Assembly (NCBI RefSeq): GCF_017908035.1
Contig: NZ_JAEQMU010000002.1
Location: 496,001 to 560,000, forward strand
Direction of reading: 5' to 3'
DNA from: Sphingobacterium tabacisoli
Lineage (GTDB): Bacteria; Bacteroidota; Bacteroidia; Sphingobacteriales; Sphingobacteriaceae
Length of the DNA: 64,000 nt
Shown: in pieces, positions 26,416 through 35,057 of the stretch
Position numbering within the stretch: the first letter of the stretch is position 1
How the letters are laid out: the number at the start of each line of letters is the position of its first letter
Position numbers and translations under genes: made by a program
The notes under the pieces: model-generated
Told to the model about the DNA's origin: nothing
Database searches by the model: none
Seen by the model: the letters and a program-made list of their open reading frames with translations, nothing else

Positions 26416-29400
26416 ATGAACATCAAAAAAGTGCTTATTGCTAATCGCGGAGAGATTGCCATCCGTATTAGTCGGGCATGCAATGAATTGAGTATTGCAA
26501 CAGTCGCTATCTTCACCTATGAGGATAGGTATTCCCTACATCGGTACAAGGCTGATGAGGCCTATCAGATTGGAGGGGATGAGGAGCCATTAAAACCTTA
26601 TCTGGACATAGAGGGGATTGTACGTACAGCCAAATCGTGTGGAGCAGATGCGATCCATCCCGGGTACGGATTTCTTTCTGAAAACCCACAATTTGCCCGA
26701 CGCTGCGCAGAGGAAGGCATTCTTTTTATAGGGCCTTCCCCTCAGGTTATGGAAATGCTGGGTGATAAAGTACGTTCAAAAGAGGTTGCTTTAGAAGCCA
26801 ATGTCCCTATTATCGAAAGCAGTCGTGGCGTATTATCAGACATTTCTAGGACACTGTTGGAAGCAGCCCGTATCGGATATCCGGTCATCCTTAAGGCGTC
26901 AGCTGGAGGTGGTGGACGTGGTATGCGTATTGTACGCAGTGCTGAAGAACTGGAAACGGCCTTTTTTAGTGCGCAACAGGAAGCTCTTAATGCCTTTGGT
27001 GATGGTACGGTCTTTTTGGAGAAATATATCGAGAATCCTCGTCATATTGAAGTTCAGATCGTAGCAGACCGACATGGTAATGTCGTCCATCTTTATGAAA
27101 GAGATTGTTCTGTACAGCGTCGCTTCCAAAAAGTTGTCGAGGTAGCACCTGCAAGCAATCTTCTGCAGCAGACTAAAAATCTACTTTACCAATATGCTAC
27201 TGCTATTGCCCGTTTGGCCGACTATGATAACGTGGGGACAGTAGAGTTTTTGGTCGATAGTGAGGAGCAGATTTATTTTATTGAAGTCAATCCGCGCATA
27301 CAGGTCGAACATACTATTACTGAAATGATAACAGGGGTAGACCTTATTCGCACACAGCTGTATATTGCTTCTGACTATGCATTATCTGATGCATCATTGA
27401 CTCTGTCAGATCAAAAAGCAATTAAAACTAACGGGTTTGCAATACAATGTAGGATTACTACAGAAGATCCTGTGGACGACTTTCGCCCAGATTATGGTAC
27501 CATAGTCACTTATCGTAATGCTGCTGGGTTTGGAGTTAGACTCGACGAGGGGAGCGCTTATCCCGGAATGAAGGTAAGTCCTTTCTTCGACTCGATGTTG
27601 GTCAAAGTGAGTACACACGGCAAGAGTTTGGAAGAGGCCGCTTATCGTATGGATAGGGCATTGCGGGAGTTCCGAATTAGAGGTGTAAAAAATAATATCG
27701 ATTTCTTAGAGAACTTGGTGACGCACCCTGTTTTTTTAGCTGGACAGGTTAACGTTGGATTCTTAGCTTCTAATCCACAACTGTTCAGACCATCTAAACG
27801 CTTGGATCGGGGGACGAAACTGCTTTCTTTCTTGGCAGATATTTCGGTCAATGGAAACCCTGATGTAAATAGCGAAAAACCTACGAACTTAGAGAAACCT
27901 GTTGTGCCGATATATGATGTAAATTCGACTTTTCCTTATGGATCTAAGGATCGGTTGAACGAACTTGGTGCAGATGGATTATGCCGTTGGCTGAAAGAAG
28001 AAAAAGCTATCCAATATACGGATACCACTTTTCGGGATGCACATCAATCGTTATTGGCAACACGGGTACGGAGTTACGATATGCTGAAGGTTGCTGAAGG
28101 GTTTGCTAAGGCACATCCGCAGACATTTAGTATGGAAGTGTGGGGCGGAGCGACATTTGATGTTGCGCTACGTTTTCAGCTTGAAGACCCTTGGGAACGT
28201 TTGGCAAAACTCAGAAAGGCAATTCCCAATATTCTTTTACAAATGCTGATACGTGGATGCAATGGTGTTGGTTACTCGGCTTATCCTGATAATTTGATTG
28301 CTTCATTTGTAGAGAAGAGTTGGGAAACAGGCGTAGATATTTTTCGAGTCTTTGATTCTCTAAACTGGATGGAGAATATAGCGCCCTGTATCGACATGGT
28401 GCGAAAGCGGACAGGAGGTATTGCAGAAGGGGCCTTGTGCTATACGGGAGATATATTAAATCCCCAGCGAAGTAAGTATACCTTAAACTATTATCTGCGA
28501 CTTGCTAAGGATCTTGAAAATGCAGGCGCGCATATGTTGGCGATAAAAGATATGTCGGGATTATTGAAGCCTTACGCCGCTCAGGAATTGATTACGGCGT
28601 TAAAGGATACAGTCACTATTCCGATACATCTGCATACACATGATACATCATCTGTGCAGGCAGCGACCTATTTAAAGGCGGTCGAGGCAGGTGTTGATGT
28701 CGTAGATTGTGCCTTAGGTGCATTATCGGGACTTACCTCACAGCCTAATTTCAATGCTATGGTAGAGATGATGCGTTTTCAAGATCGTGAACTAACTTAC
28801 GATGCACAGAGTCTACAAGAGTACAGCGACTATTGGGAATCTGTGCGTAAGTATTATGTCCCTTTTGAGTCTGGTATGAGTGCAGGTTCAGCAGAGGTTT
28901 ATCAGCATGAGATTCCGGGCGGGCAGTATTCGAATCTGCGGCAGCAGGCAACAGCTTTAGGGTTAGGGGAACGTATTCCTGAGATTAAGAAGGCATATGC
29001 TGAAGCTAATATTCTATTTGGCGATATCGTGAAGGTGACACCTAGTTCCAAAGTGGTAGGAGATATGGCACAGTTTATGGTTTCCAATGACCTACAGCCC
29101 GAAGATATACTTTCTAAAGGAGAAACGCTTTCATTTCCGGATTCGGTTATTTCTTTTTTTAAAGGAGATATTGGTCAGCCAGAAGGAGGCTTCCCATCCA
29201 AAATACAACAGATTGTTTTAAAAGGACAGCCAGCAAGTACAGAAAGGCCTAATAAACATTTGCCACCGTTGGATGTTGAAGGTGATTTTGCGGAATTCCG
29301 CTCCATGCACGGTGAGGATCTTTCCATAACGGATTACCTCAGCTACAAGTTTTATCCCAAAGTATTTCTAGATTATTTAGATGCTTATCGAAAATATGGA

Positions 29401-29853
29401 GATGTATCACTGATATCCACCCCAATTTTTCTGTACGGCATGGAGATAGGACAAGAAACTACCATCGATATCGCTAGAGGGAAAACTTTGTTGGTAAGAC
29501 TGTTGTCTATTAGTCCCGCGGATGATGATGGAAGAAGGACCGTGTTTTTTAAACTTAATGGACAGACCCGAAATATAGATGTTGTGGATCGTTCTGTTCA
29601 TACAGAGAAGAAGCTGCATGAAAAATGTGACCTGAGTGATTCGAATCAGGTTGGTTCACCATTGCGGGGTATGTTATCGAAGGTTCATGTTAAAGAAGGT
29701 GATATTGTGGCCGAAGACGCTCCATTATTTGTAATAGAAGCAATGAAGATGGAATCAACAGTCTGTGCTGTCTCTGGTGGAAAAGTGAAAAAGGTCACTC
29801 TCCAGTCAGGCACTATGGTCGATACCAATGATTTGATTATTCTGATGGAATGA
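26416..29853 (+). CDS. pyc: Pyruvate carboxylase
   Basis: A 1145-residue biotin enzyme making oxaloacetate from pyruvate, bicarbonate and ATP. I start at the ATG at 26416 (MNIKKVLIANRGEIAIRISRA), the conserved N-terminus; the 19 upstream codons are extra. The biotin-carboxylase domain is about 1-455 (GGGGRGMRIV ATP loop, EVNPRIQVEHT). The carboxyltransferase domain is about 530-800 (TDTTFRDAHQSLLATRVR, and the lysine-bearing MLAIKDMSGLL). The biotinyl domain has EAMKMES with the modified Lys at about 1111. The length is typical for the single-chain form. It is a single gene, not in an operon. It supplies anaplerotic oxaloacetate. Confidence 0.95.
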   Translation: MNIKKVLIANRGEIAIRISRACNELSIATVAIFTYEDRYSLHRYKADEAYQIGGDEEPLKPYLDIEGIVRTAKSCGADAIHPGYGFLSENPQFARRCAEEGILFIGPSPQVMEMLGDKVRSKEVALEANVPIIESSRGVLSDISRTLLEAARIGYPVILKASAGGGGRGMRIVRSAEELETAFFSAQQEALNAFGDGTVFLEKYIENPRHIEVQIVADRHGNVVHLYERDCSVQRRFQKVVEVAPASNLLQQTKNLLYQYATAIARLADYDNVGTVEFLVDSEEQIYFIEVNPRIQVEHTITEMITGVDLIRTQLYIASDYALSDASLTLSDQKAIKTNGFAIQCRITTEDPVDDFRPDYGTIVTYRNAAGFGVRLDEGSAYPGMKVSPFFDSMLVKVSTHGKSLEEAAYRMDRALREFRIRGVKNNIDFLENLVTHPVFLAGQVNVGFLASNPQLFRPSKRLDRGTKLLSFLADISVNGNPDVNSEKPTNLEKPVVPIYDVNSTFPYGSKDRLNELGADGLCRWLKEEKAIQYTDTTFRDAHQSLLATRVRSYDMLKVAEGFAKAHPQTFSMEVWGGATFDVALRFQLEDPWERLAKLRKAIPNILLQMLIRGCNGVGYSAYPDNLIASFVEKSWETGVDIFRVFDSLNWMENIAPCIDMVRKRTGGIAEGALCYTGDILNPQRSKYTLNYYLRLAKDLENAGAHMLAIKDMSGLLKPYAAQELITALKDTVTIPIHLHTHDTSSVQAATYLKAVEAGVDVVDCALGALSGLTSQPNFNAMVEMMRFQDRELTYDAQSLQEYSDYWESVRKYYVPFESGMSAGSAEVYQHEIPGGQYSNLRQQATALGLGERIPEIKKAYAEANILFGDIVKVTPSSKVVGDMAQFMVSNDLQPEDILSKGETLSFPDSVISFFKGDIGQPEGGFPSKIQQIVLKGQPASTERPNKHLPPLDVEGDFAEFRSMHGEDLSITDYLSYKFYPKVFLDYLDAYRKYGDVSLISTPIFLYGMEIGQETTIDIARGKTLLVRLLSISPADDDGRRTVFFKLNGQTRNIDVVDRSVHTEKKLHEKCDLSDSNQVGSPLRGMLSKVHVKEGDIVAEDAPLFVIEAMKMESTVCAVSGGKVKKVTLQSGTMVDTNDLIILME

Positions 29854-29898
29854 TCGTTTAGTGCTCATTAGATTACATTAAGCTTTTAGATGATTGTA

Positions 29899-29930
29899 GT
29901 GTCCGTACCGACAATGGTTTGTACGGACAC
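29899..29930. terminator. Perfect hairpin between convergent pyc and IlvN-like genes
   Basis: GTGTCCGTAC (29899-29908) and GTACGGACAC (29921-29930) form a 10-bp perfect stem with a 12-nt loop. No T-tract flanks it on either strand, so it may be a terminator-like barrier or a 3'-end stabiliser rather than a classical intrinsic terminator. Confidence 0.45.
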
Positions 29931-29942
29931 CTACCAATGATA

Positions 29943-30425
29943 CTACCCCACATTATCCCAGGAAAGGGACTGACCTATAGCGATAGGTTGCTGACAAAAG
30001 CTCAGTAGCGAGTCATTATCCAATTTATTGTACAGTAATCGAATATCTCTTTCTGATGCGATATGTACGATTAATAATTGGTCTGCTTCGATATTAATGA
30101 TTTGGGTATTATGGGGTTTTATTAGATTTAGCATATCCATATTACTTGAATTGTATTTCATCTGATAGGTCGCAATATGAAGTACAGATCCAAATGAAAC
30201 AGCAACATCTAGTACCCCATCGAGTTCTAGTACTTGTTTAATAAATGCATCAATAGAACGTGCGTCTATCTCCAGCTCAAGAGTAATTAGCTTTACATCT
30301 TGAACATCTGTCGAAGACTGGGAGATGTTACAAATGTTGTGGTCTGTTTTGGAAACGTATAGTAAGAGTTTTACTAGGGTTTCATTGTTCGATTTACAGC
30401 TGATGTTGAATAGTTTACTGGTCAT
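29943..30425 (-). CDS. Divergent, orphan acetolactate-synthase small-subunit (IlvN)-like ACT protein
   Basis: A 160-residue protein with the two-part IlvN layout. An ACT-like betaalphabetabetaalphabeta unit covers about 1-80 (FNISCKSNNETLVKLLLYVSKTDHNICNIS to LITLELEIDA and LDGVLDVAVSF). The C-terminal half reads HIATYQMKY, IKPHNTQIINIEADQLLIVHIASERDIRLLYNKL and the ending FCQQPIAIGQS, which parallels the IlvN end FVRSGRIAI. The usual valine-site GLLNRI motif is replaced by ETLVKL, so feedback binding may be lost or changed. No ilvB, ilvC or ilvD is adjacent; pyc converges from the left. The start codon lies 15 nt after an attenuator terminator, which independently supports a branched-chain amino-acid link. 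Confidence in the fold is moderate. Confidence 0.68.
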   Translation of the reverse strand: MTSKLFNISCKSNNETLVKLLLYVSKTDHNICNISQSSTDVQDVKLITLELEIDARSIDAFIKQVLELDGVLDVAVSFGSVLHIATYQMKYNSSNMDMLNLIKPHNTQIINIEADQLLIVHIASERDIRLLYNKLDNDSLLSFCQQPIAIGQSLSWDNVG

Positions 30426-30440
30426 AGTGCTTTTTTAATA

Positions 30441-30473
30441 ATAAAAAAAGCCTCCCATTGTTATGGGAGGCTT
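30441..30473 (-). terminator. Attenuator terminator upstream of the IlvN-like gene
   Basis: On the minus strand AAGCCTCCCAT (30473-30463) pairs perfectly with ATGGGAGGCTT (30458-30448) over a 4-nt loop, followed by a run of seven U. It lies downstream of the leader ORF and immediately before the IlvN-like start. It would end leader transcripts unless the alternative fold forms. Confidence 0.88.
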
Positions 30474-30522
30474 GCTATATAGATTTGTTTTAAAAATATT
30501 AAATAGTAATTATTCCTCCCAT
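30463..30522 (-). promoter_or_regulatory. Antiterminator alternative fold of the attenuator
   Basis: The minus-strand segment ATGGGAGG at 30522-30515, inside leader codons 28-30, is an exact copy of the terminator's 3' arm. It can therefore pair with CCTCCCAT of the 5' arm (30470-30463) instead, abolishing the terminator. A ribosome stalled on the upstream Val codons leaves this segment free; one reaching the stop codon covers it. This is the 2:3 versus 3:4 switch of classical attenuators, read directly from sequence; its operation is inferred. Confidence 0.75.
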
Positions 30523-30603
30523 TTTGGTTAAAATGACGACACAGACAGCGACTACAACGACGTTGAACGAAGAGAAAATAATATTTAGTGCCTGTCTTTT
30601 CAT
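30499..30603 (-). CDS. Branched-chain amino-acid leader peptide (34 aa)
   Basis: ATG at 30603 to TAA at 30499 encodes 34 residues, too short for routine gene calls. Residues 14-25 read NVVVVAVCVVIL, and the end is MGGIITI. Seven Val, six Ile and two Leu make up 15 of 34 codons. There is no signal peptide logic: after the basic MKRQ start it has the composition of an ivbL/ilvL-type regulatory peptide. It is followed by an antiterminator segment, a terminator and an IlvN-like gene, as expected for ribosome-stalling attenuation sensing charged tRNA-Val/Ile/Leu. A small membrane protein is the alternative, but it would not explain the duplicated hairpin arm. Confidence 0.8.
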   Translation of the reverse strand: MKRQALNIIFSSFNVVVVAVCVVILTKMGGIITI

Positions 30604-30712
30604 GTGCGTCGGCAATCTACAAAAATCAGTTGTAAAGGACAAAAAATAAAATAATTTTATTGTAACCTACCTGTTTGTATCTCCGTAACTAATAGCTTAA
30701 TTGTTCTGGGAT

Positions 30713-31663
30713 TTAATGGGTTGATGTTTCTATCTTGCAGATAGCTAGTTCCTTGGTGTCCCTCAAATATACCCAGAAATGATTTCCAAAATGCTGTATG
30801 ATTTGAGGAAATTTTCCAAATCCCCGGGGAAAAGCTATTTCAGAGATTTCATTTGATTCCAGGTTTAAGATATGTTGTTTGCCTTTCCATTGGTCATTTT
30901 TGAAAATAGGGGTGAGCAATAAATATTTTTTCGAATTGCTGAATAGACCATTAACTCCCTGCTTCTTACTGTTTATCGCCTGTAGATTGCCACTGTCAAA
31001 GAGAATTTTCTCTATGGCCCCATTTCTATTACCCTTTGCGAACGCATAATAATCCATTCCCCATTTATTGACAGAAGTGATTTGCCCACCTGAGCTAAAG
31101 ACATAGAGCCCATCTTCCTTCCACATTGCTGTGTCTATTTTAGGAGGATAGGTATTGTCTTGATGATGGGCGAATTCTGTTGTTTCGAGTGATGTCCAGC
31201 TCTCCCAGTGAGCTTGTTTCTTGATGATATCCACAGCGAGGAAAGCCAGGTATCTAGTATCGTGATTAATGCCATCTCCGTTGAAGCATACGGGCAATAC
31301 TGAACTATCGCTTATTGGTACTCTCCATGTTAGATTAAATCTTTTGGGAAGTATAGGCGAGTTTCCGATTTGAATGGATTCGAATGCCTGATTTTCATAG
31401 GAATATAATAGGAGCTCATTTTGATTTTTAATCCATCCGAAATGTTTATCAATAGAAAATAGCACCGGATGATTTTCAAGACTATAGTGTTTTTCCTTGT
31501 AGTCCAGGTGTATTATTTTATAGGTGCTTTCAGATACAAGCAAGAGCTGATAATACATGCTTTCTTCGTTATAGGACAAGAAAACTGCGGTGTTTTCATC
31601 TAAAGTCGTTGCGGTTAGAATGGGATTTATCTGCTCAAATTTTTTAACAAGTTCTAATGTCAT
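30713..31663 (-). CDS. Hypothetical protein, probable beta-propeller-like
   Basis: A 316-residue protein without signal peptide or membrane segment, so probably cytoplasmic. It is dominated by short beta strands with aromatic and Asp/Asn turns (TAVFLSYNEESMYYQLLLV, YRYLAFLAVDIIKKQAHWESW-like, HFWVYLRDTKELAICKIE) and a central GLYVFSSGGQITSVNKWGMDYYAFAKGNRNGAIEKILFDSGN. This resembles WD40/propeller blades, but no family signature is clear. It lies 109 bp upstream of the leader peptide on the same strand, and is therefore probably a separate unit. The function is unknown. Confidence 0.6.
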   Translation of the reverse strand: MTLELVKKFEQINPILTATTLDENTAVFLSYNEESMYYQLLLVSESTYKIIHLDYKEKHYSLENHPVLFSIDKHFGWIKNQNELLLYSYENQAFESIQIGNSPILPKRFNLTWRVPISDSSVLPVCFNGDGINHDTRYLAFLAVDIIKKQAHWESWTSLETTEFAHHQDNTYPPKIDTAMWKEDGLYVFSSGGQITSVNKWGMDYYAFAKGNRNGAIEKILFDSGNLQAINSKKQGVNGLFSNSKKYLLLTPIFKNDQWKGKQHILNLESNEISEIAFPRGFGKFPQIIQHFGNHFWVYLRDTKELAICKIETSTH

Positions 31664-31816
31664 GGAGTCCTTCTGTTGTATGCATTAATATGTCGATTTT
31701 CTCAATGCAGCTATTTTTAAAAGCTAAAATATAAAAAAGCTAGAGCTTATGATTAGCATGTGTTTGATAGCATATGCTTCACCTGCAAGATTTAATACTA
31801 TCCAAAGGGAATAATT

Positions 31817-32290
31817 CTAATTGCTTTCTACGGTTACTACTGGGTGAACCAAAACCGGGAAATTAACGGAATTAGCGATAAAACAATATTCGCCCGCTTT
31901 TTTATGGAGTTCTATCGCCAACGGTATCATTTGCTCGTTCCTGACCTCGACATTCGGATTTAATAGGACCTCATTAAAGCGGCCTTTTCCATCTTCTTGT
32001 TCTAGCATGATGCCTTCAGCTGTATCCCAATATTTCTCCACGATGATACCATTGGCCGAACAAAAATGTAGGTACCACAGCATATGGCAAGAAGATAGCG
32101 ATGCTACTAACAGATCTTCGGGGTTATGTTTGCTTTTATCCCCGCGAAACGCAGGGTCAGAAGATCCATCTAACACGGGTTTTCCGGAGATAATGATATG
32201 ATGGCTTCTTTCGTAGTTTTTATAATGATCGGTTCCTGATCCACTGTTCCCTGTCCACTCAACTGTTGACTGATACCTATGCTCTTTCAT
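31817..32290 (-). CDS. OsmC family peroxide-reductase-like protein
   Basis: A 157-residue OsmC-fold protein. It opens KEHRYQSTVEWTGNSGSGT, continues to the diagnostic NPEDLLVASLSSCHMLWYLHFCSANGI with the first redox Cys at the start of the long helix, and has the second Cys in AGEYCFIANSVNFPV, the pair used to reduce organic hydroperoxides. It also has the substrate-site Arg of FRGDK. It is closest to the YhfA-like branch rather than Ohr. It is a single gene with 150 bp of spacing on the left. It acts in the cytoplasm, with reducing power usually from lipoylated proteins. Confidence 0.9.
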   Translation of the reverse strand: MKEHRYQSTVEWTGNSGSGTDHYKNYERSHHIIISGKPVLDGSSDPAFRGDKSKHNPEDLLVASLSSCHMLWYLHFCSANGIIVEKYWDTAEGIMLEQEDGKGRFNEVLLNPNVEVRNEQMIPLAIELHKKAGEYCFIANSVNFPVLVHPVVTVESN

Positions 32291-32392
32291 TGTAATTATC
32301 CGTTTTAGAATATTGTTGACGCTAACATAATGCTTTTTAGACGCTTTTTCATAGGCCAGTTGTCTTTTTTTGACAATGTTTGTCGAATAGCA

Positions 32393-34825
32393 TTAAGGTT
32401 TAATATTCACCCGGGATCTATTTGTTGGAAAGTGATGATTATCATTCTTATCAAACTGTACGTCCGCTTTTTCTTTTGTCTTTCCTCCGAATGTCCAGCT
32501 CAGGTTCAGTTTAAATATCCGAGAGTCTGATCTAGAGTCGAGGTTATAGATCTCGTCCTTTGAAGAGACAATGTTTGCTTTAAAAATACTATTGTAGAAT
32601 AAGTCTGATGCAGAAATACCGACACTGAGCTTATCACTAATGAATTTTCGGTTTACACCGATATTGACTTCTGCCATAGGTCGATATCTAAAGTTTGAAT
32701 AAAGACCACCATTCTCATACCAGCCCGTAATCTCCATATTTACTTTGTAGGGGAGTTTAAAACTATTGAAAGAATATAAACCTAGACTTTTACCTTTTTC
32801 CTTTAGCTGATTCTCACCCGAAGAGATGTTGTATGCTGTCGTGTATACATATACACTTTGATAGTTTTCCCACCATCTTACACCAGGAATTGGGAAAGAC
32901 AGTGATGCCGACCATCGATTTTGTGAGTCTGTATTGATATTGGTGTAATAGGATGCAATGGGATCGTCTGTATTTAGACTGTAATAGATCGGATTTTTTA
33001 AACGGCTATATTCCACAGCGATATCAATAAACTGAAATAGCTGTTGGTTGAGCTCTATGTTGTTTGAAAACTGCGGTGCCAGATTCGGATTACCCTTTTC
33101 TATGGTATAAATATCTAAGTATTTTACCGATGGGTTCAGCTGATCGTAGTCTGGTCTGTCAACACGCCTATTATAGTTTAATGTAACATTGTAGCTCTCG
33201 TTAGGTTTGTAACCAATCTCTAGATCGGGAAAGAGAGAAAGGTAGTTCTGATTGACCAAGGATTTTTCTGAAGCCGATTGACCTTTAATAGTTGTCAATT
33301 CACCACGTAGTCCCCCGCGCATATGCCACTTTTCCTTATTCATTTCAAATAATCCGTAGGCAGACTGTATCGCTTCTTTGTATTGAAAGTTGTTTTGGTG
33401 TAGAGGATCTTCGGACCAAGTCCCGCCTGAATACTGTTCGGATTTTTGAGAGCTGTTAATCTTAGTGTAGTTGCTTTTGAAGCCTGTTTCGAATTTCCAA
33501 CTCTCGGATAGTTTTTCTGAGTAGTCCACCTTAAAGGTGAATTTGTTGACCTTGATCGGGTAGACACTTCTTTGCTCGGAGGATTCAGGCTTATTCTGTA
33601 GCAAAAGGTCCTGTTTTATGATTCGGTTGTCTTTACTTTGCAGATCCAGCACGGTAACTTGAAATGATGATTTTAATAACTTGTCATCATTAAACTTGTG
33701 TTGGTATTTTAGGATTCCATCCCAATTATTGATTTTGTTGGATAGAATATTCTCCTGATGTGTCGTCTCCACACTTGAGGGACGAGCTATAGAGGTGGTT
33801 GTATTACCCTTTGTAGGATTCCATATATTGTTGTAGGTGAGTTGTACACCGAGCGTATTTTTTCCATCAAAAATTCGATCTACGCCAAATTTGGCTAAAT
33901 GCCCTTTTGATTTTTCGGGATTCAGTTGTAGTTGGTTGATGTCTACATAATCATTGTTAATTTCAGTTCTTCTAAATACGGTTTCTTTTTCCCAGCTATG
34001 ATCATAGTCGTAGGCATATAGTGCATTGAAGTTCCATTTTTCAGTGCCATGAGCTAGCGATAAGCTATGGTCTGTCTTAACATATTTGCCATAGCCAATG
34101 CCCGAAGAGAAGGTTCCATTGGTCCCTTGTTTTGCATTTTTCTTAAAGGTAAAGTTAATGACCCCGGCATTGCCACTGGCATCCATACTGGCGGGGGGAT
34201 GGTTCATGATTTCGATACTCTTCAATGTGGTGCCAGGGGTGGCTTTCAATAGGTTCTTTAGCTGGCTGTCTCCCATTTCTACAGGTTCACCATCGATCAT
34301 AACGACGACACCCGCCTTTCCTTTTATTTTAATATCTCCATCTTTTCCTACGTTGACTCCTGGTAGATTTTTCAACAGATCAAAGGCCGACTGACTTTGT
34401 GCCAAAGGGCTATTTTCAACGGTCATTGTTGTTTTACCACCTTTTACTGAAAGCGCTTTTTTCTTGCCCATTACGGTAACGGTCGAAAGAAGTGTCTCCT
34501 CAGGAAACATTTTTAACAATAGTTCCTTAGCAACGGTTTCCTTACTCTCGATAGTATAAATAAGCTTTTTGTAATTAATAAAAGACACTTCTATCCGATA
34601 CGGCGACTTATCCTTACTGTTGAATACAAAACTTCCATTAGCGTCTGAGATGTGCAGTTGTTTTTCGGTAGAGTCGGAATTGTTTATGAGTAAGATAGTT
34701 GCACCGGGTAATGCCATGTTGTTTTCATCTACGATTTTACCCTTTATTGCATTTTGTGCAAAAGATTGATTTGCCATCAGTAGGATGAAACAGAGGGTGA
34801 TGTGAAATTTTATTGTTGTATACAT
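32393..34825 (-). CDS. TonB-dependent receptor-like outer-membrane barrel protein (OMP_b-brl_3 type)
   Basis: An 810-residue protein with signal peptide (ends QSFAQ), a CarboxypepD_reg-like domain (AIKGKIVDENNMALPGATILLI, about 25-110), a plug (about 125-215, DLLKNLPGVNVGKDGDIKIKGKAGVVVMIDGEP) and a barrel typical of the outer_membrane_beta-barrel family (PF14905), with LNYNRRVDRPDYDQLNPSVKYLD. Such proteins often lie next to LytS/LytTR pairs, and one is divergent here 233 bp away. They lack a fixed lipoprotein partner. The substrate is unknown; metal or peptide uptake has been suggested for the family. The stop lies 102 bp before the OsmC start. Confidence 0.85.
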   Translation of the reverse strand: MYTTIKFHITLCFILLMANQSFAQNAIKGKIVDENNMALPGATILLINNSDSTEKQLHISDANGSFVFNSKDKSPYRIEVSFINYKKLIYTIESKETVAKELLLKMFPEETLLSTVTVMGKKKALSVKGGKTTMTVENSPLAQSQSAFDLLKNLPGVNVGKDGDIKIKGKAGVVVMIDGEPVEMGDSQLKNLLKATPGTTLKSIEIMNHPPASMDASGNAGVINFTFKKNAKQGTNGTFSSGIGYGKYVKTDHSLSLAHGTEKWNFNALYAYDYDHSWEKETVFRRTEINNDYVDINQLQLNPEKSKGHLAKFGVDRIFDGKNTLGVQLTYNNIWNPTKGNTTTSIARPSSVETTHQENILSNKINNWDGILKYQHKFNDDKLLKSSFQVTVLDLQSKDNRIIKQDLLLQNKPESSEQRSVYPIKVNKFTFKVDYSEKLSESWKFETGFKSNYTKINSSQKSEQYSGGTWSEDPLHQNNFQYKEAIQSAYGLFEMNKEKWHMRGGLRGELTTIKGQSASEKSLVNQNYLSLFPDLEIGYKPNESYNVTLNYNRRVDRPDYDQLNPSVKYLDIYTIEKGNPNLAPQFSNNIELNQQLFQFIDIAVEYSRLKNPIYYSLNTDDPIASYYTNINTDSQNRWSASLSFPIPGVRWWENYQSVYVYTTAYNISSGENQLKEKGKSLGLYSFNSFKLPYKVNMEITGWYENGGLYSNFRYRPMAEVNIGVNRKFISDKLSVGISASDLFYNSIFKANIVSSKDEIYNLDSRSDSRIFKLNLSWTFGGKTKEKADVQFDKNDNHHFPTNRSRVNIKP

Positions 34826-35001
34826 AAAAATATGACCTTATTTAAATTTCCTATTCTCCTATACAAGCCCTAACCTTTCAGATCATCGGCTAATAGTAGG
34901 CAACCTTAATTGAAGGACAAAGAAATGCAGACTTCCCTGTCTTTTTAGAATTTAAATGAGCAATGGCCTTATTCTCATGTCGAACTTACTTCGTCATGTT
35001 T

Positions 35002-35034
35002 TTTGTATATTACATAGGCTAGGTTGTATTTTTG
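35002..35034 (+). promoter_or_regulatory. Bacteroidota-type promoter TTTG-N21-TATTTTTG for the second LytS/LytTR operon
   Basis: The -33 element TTTG is at 35002-35005 and the -7 element TATTTTTG is at 35027-35034, with 21 nt between. This is the canonical spacing, and the ATG follows 23 nt later at 35058 behind an AGAGAGAGG stretch. It is the clearest promoter in the window. Confidence 0.7.
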
Positions 35035-35057
35035 CATAACAGAGAGAGGTCAGGTTA

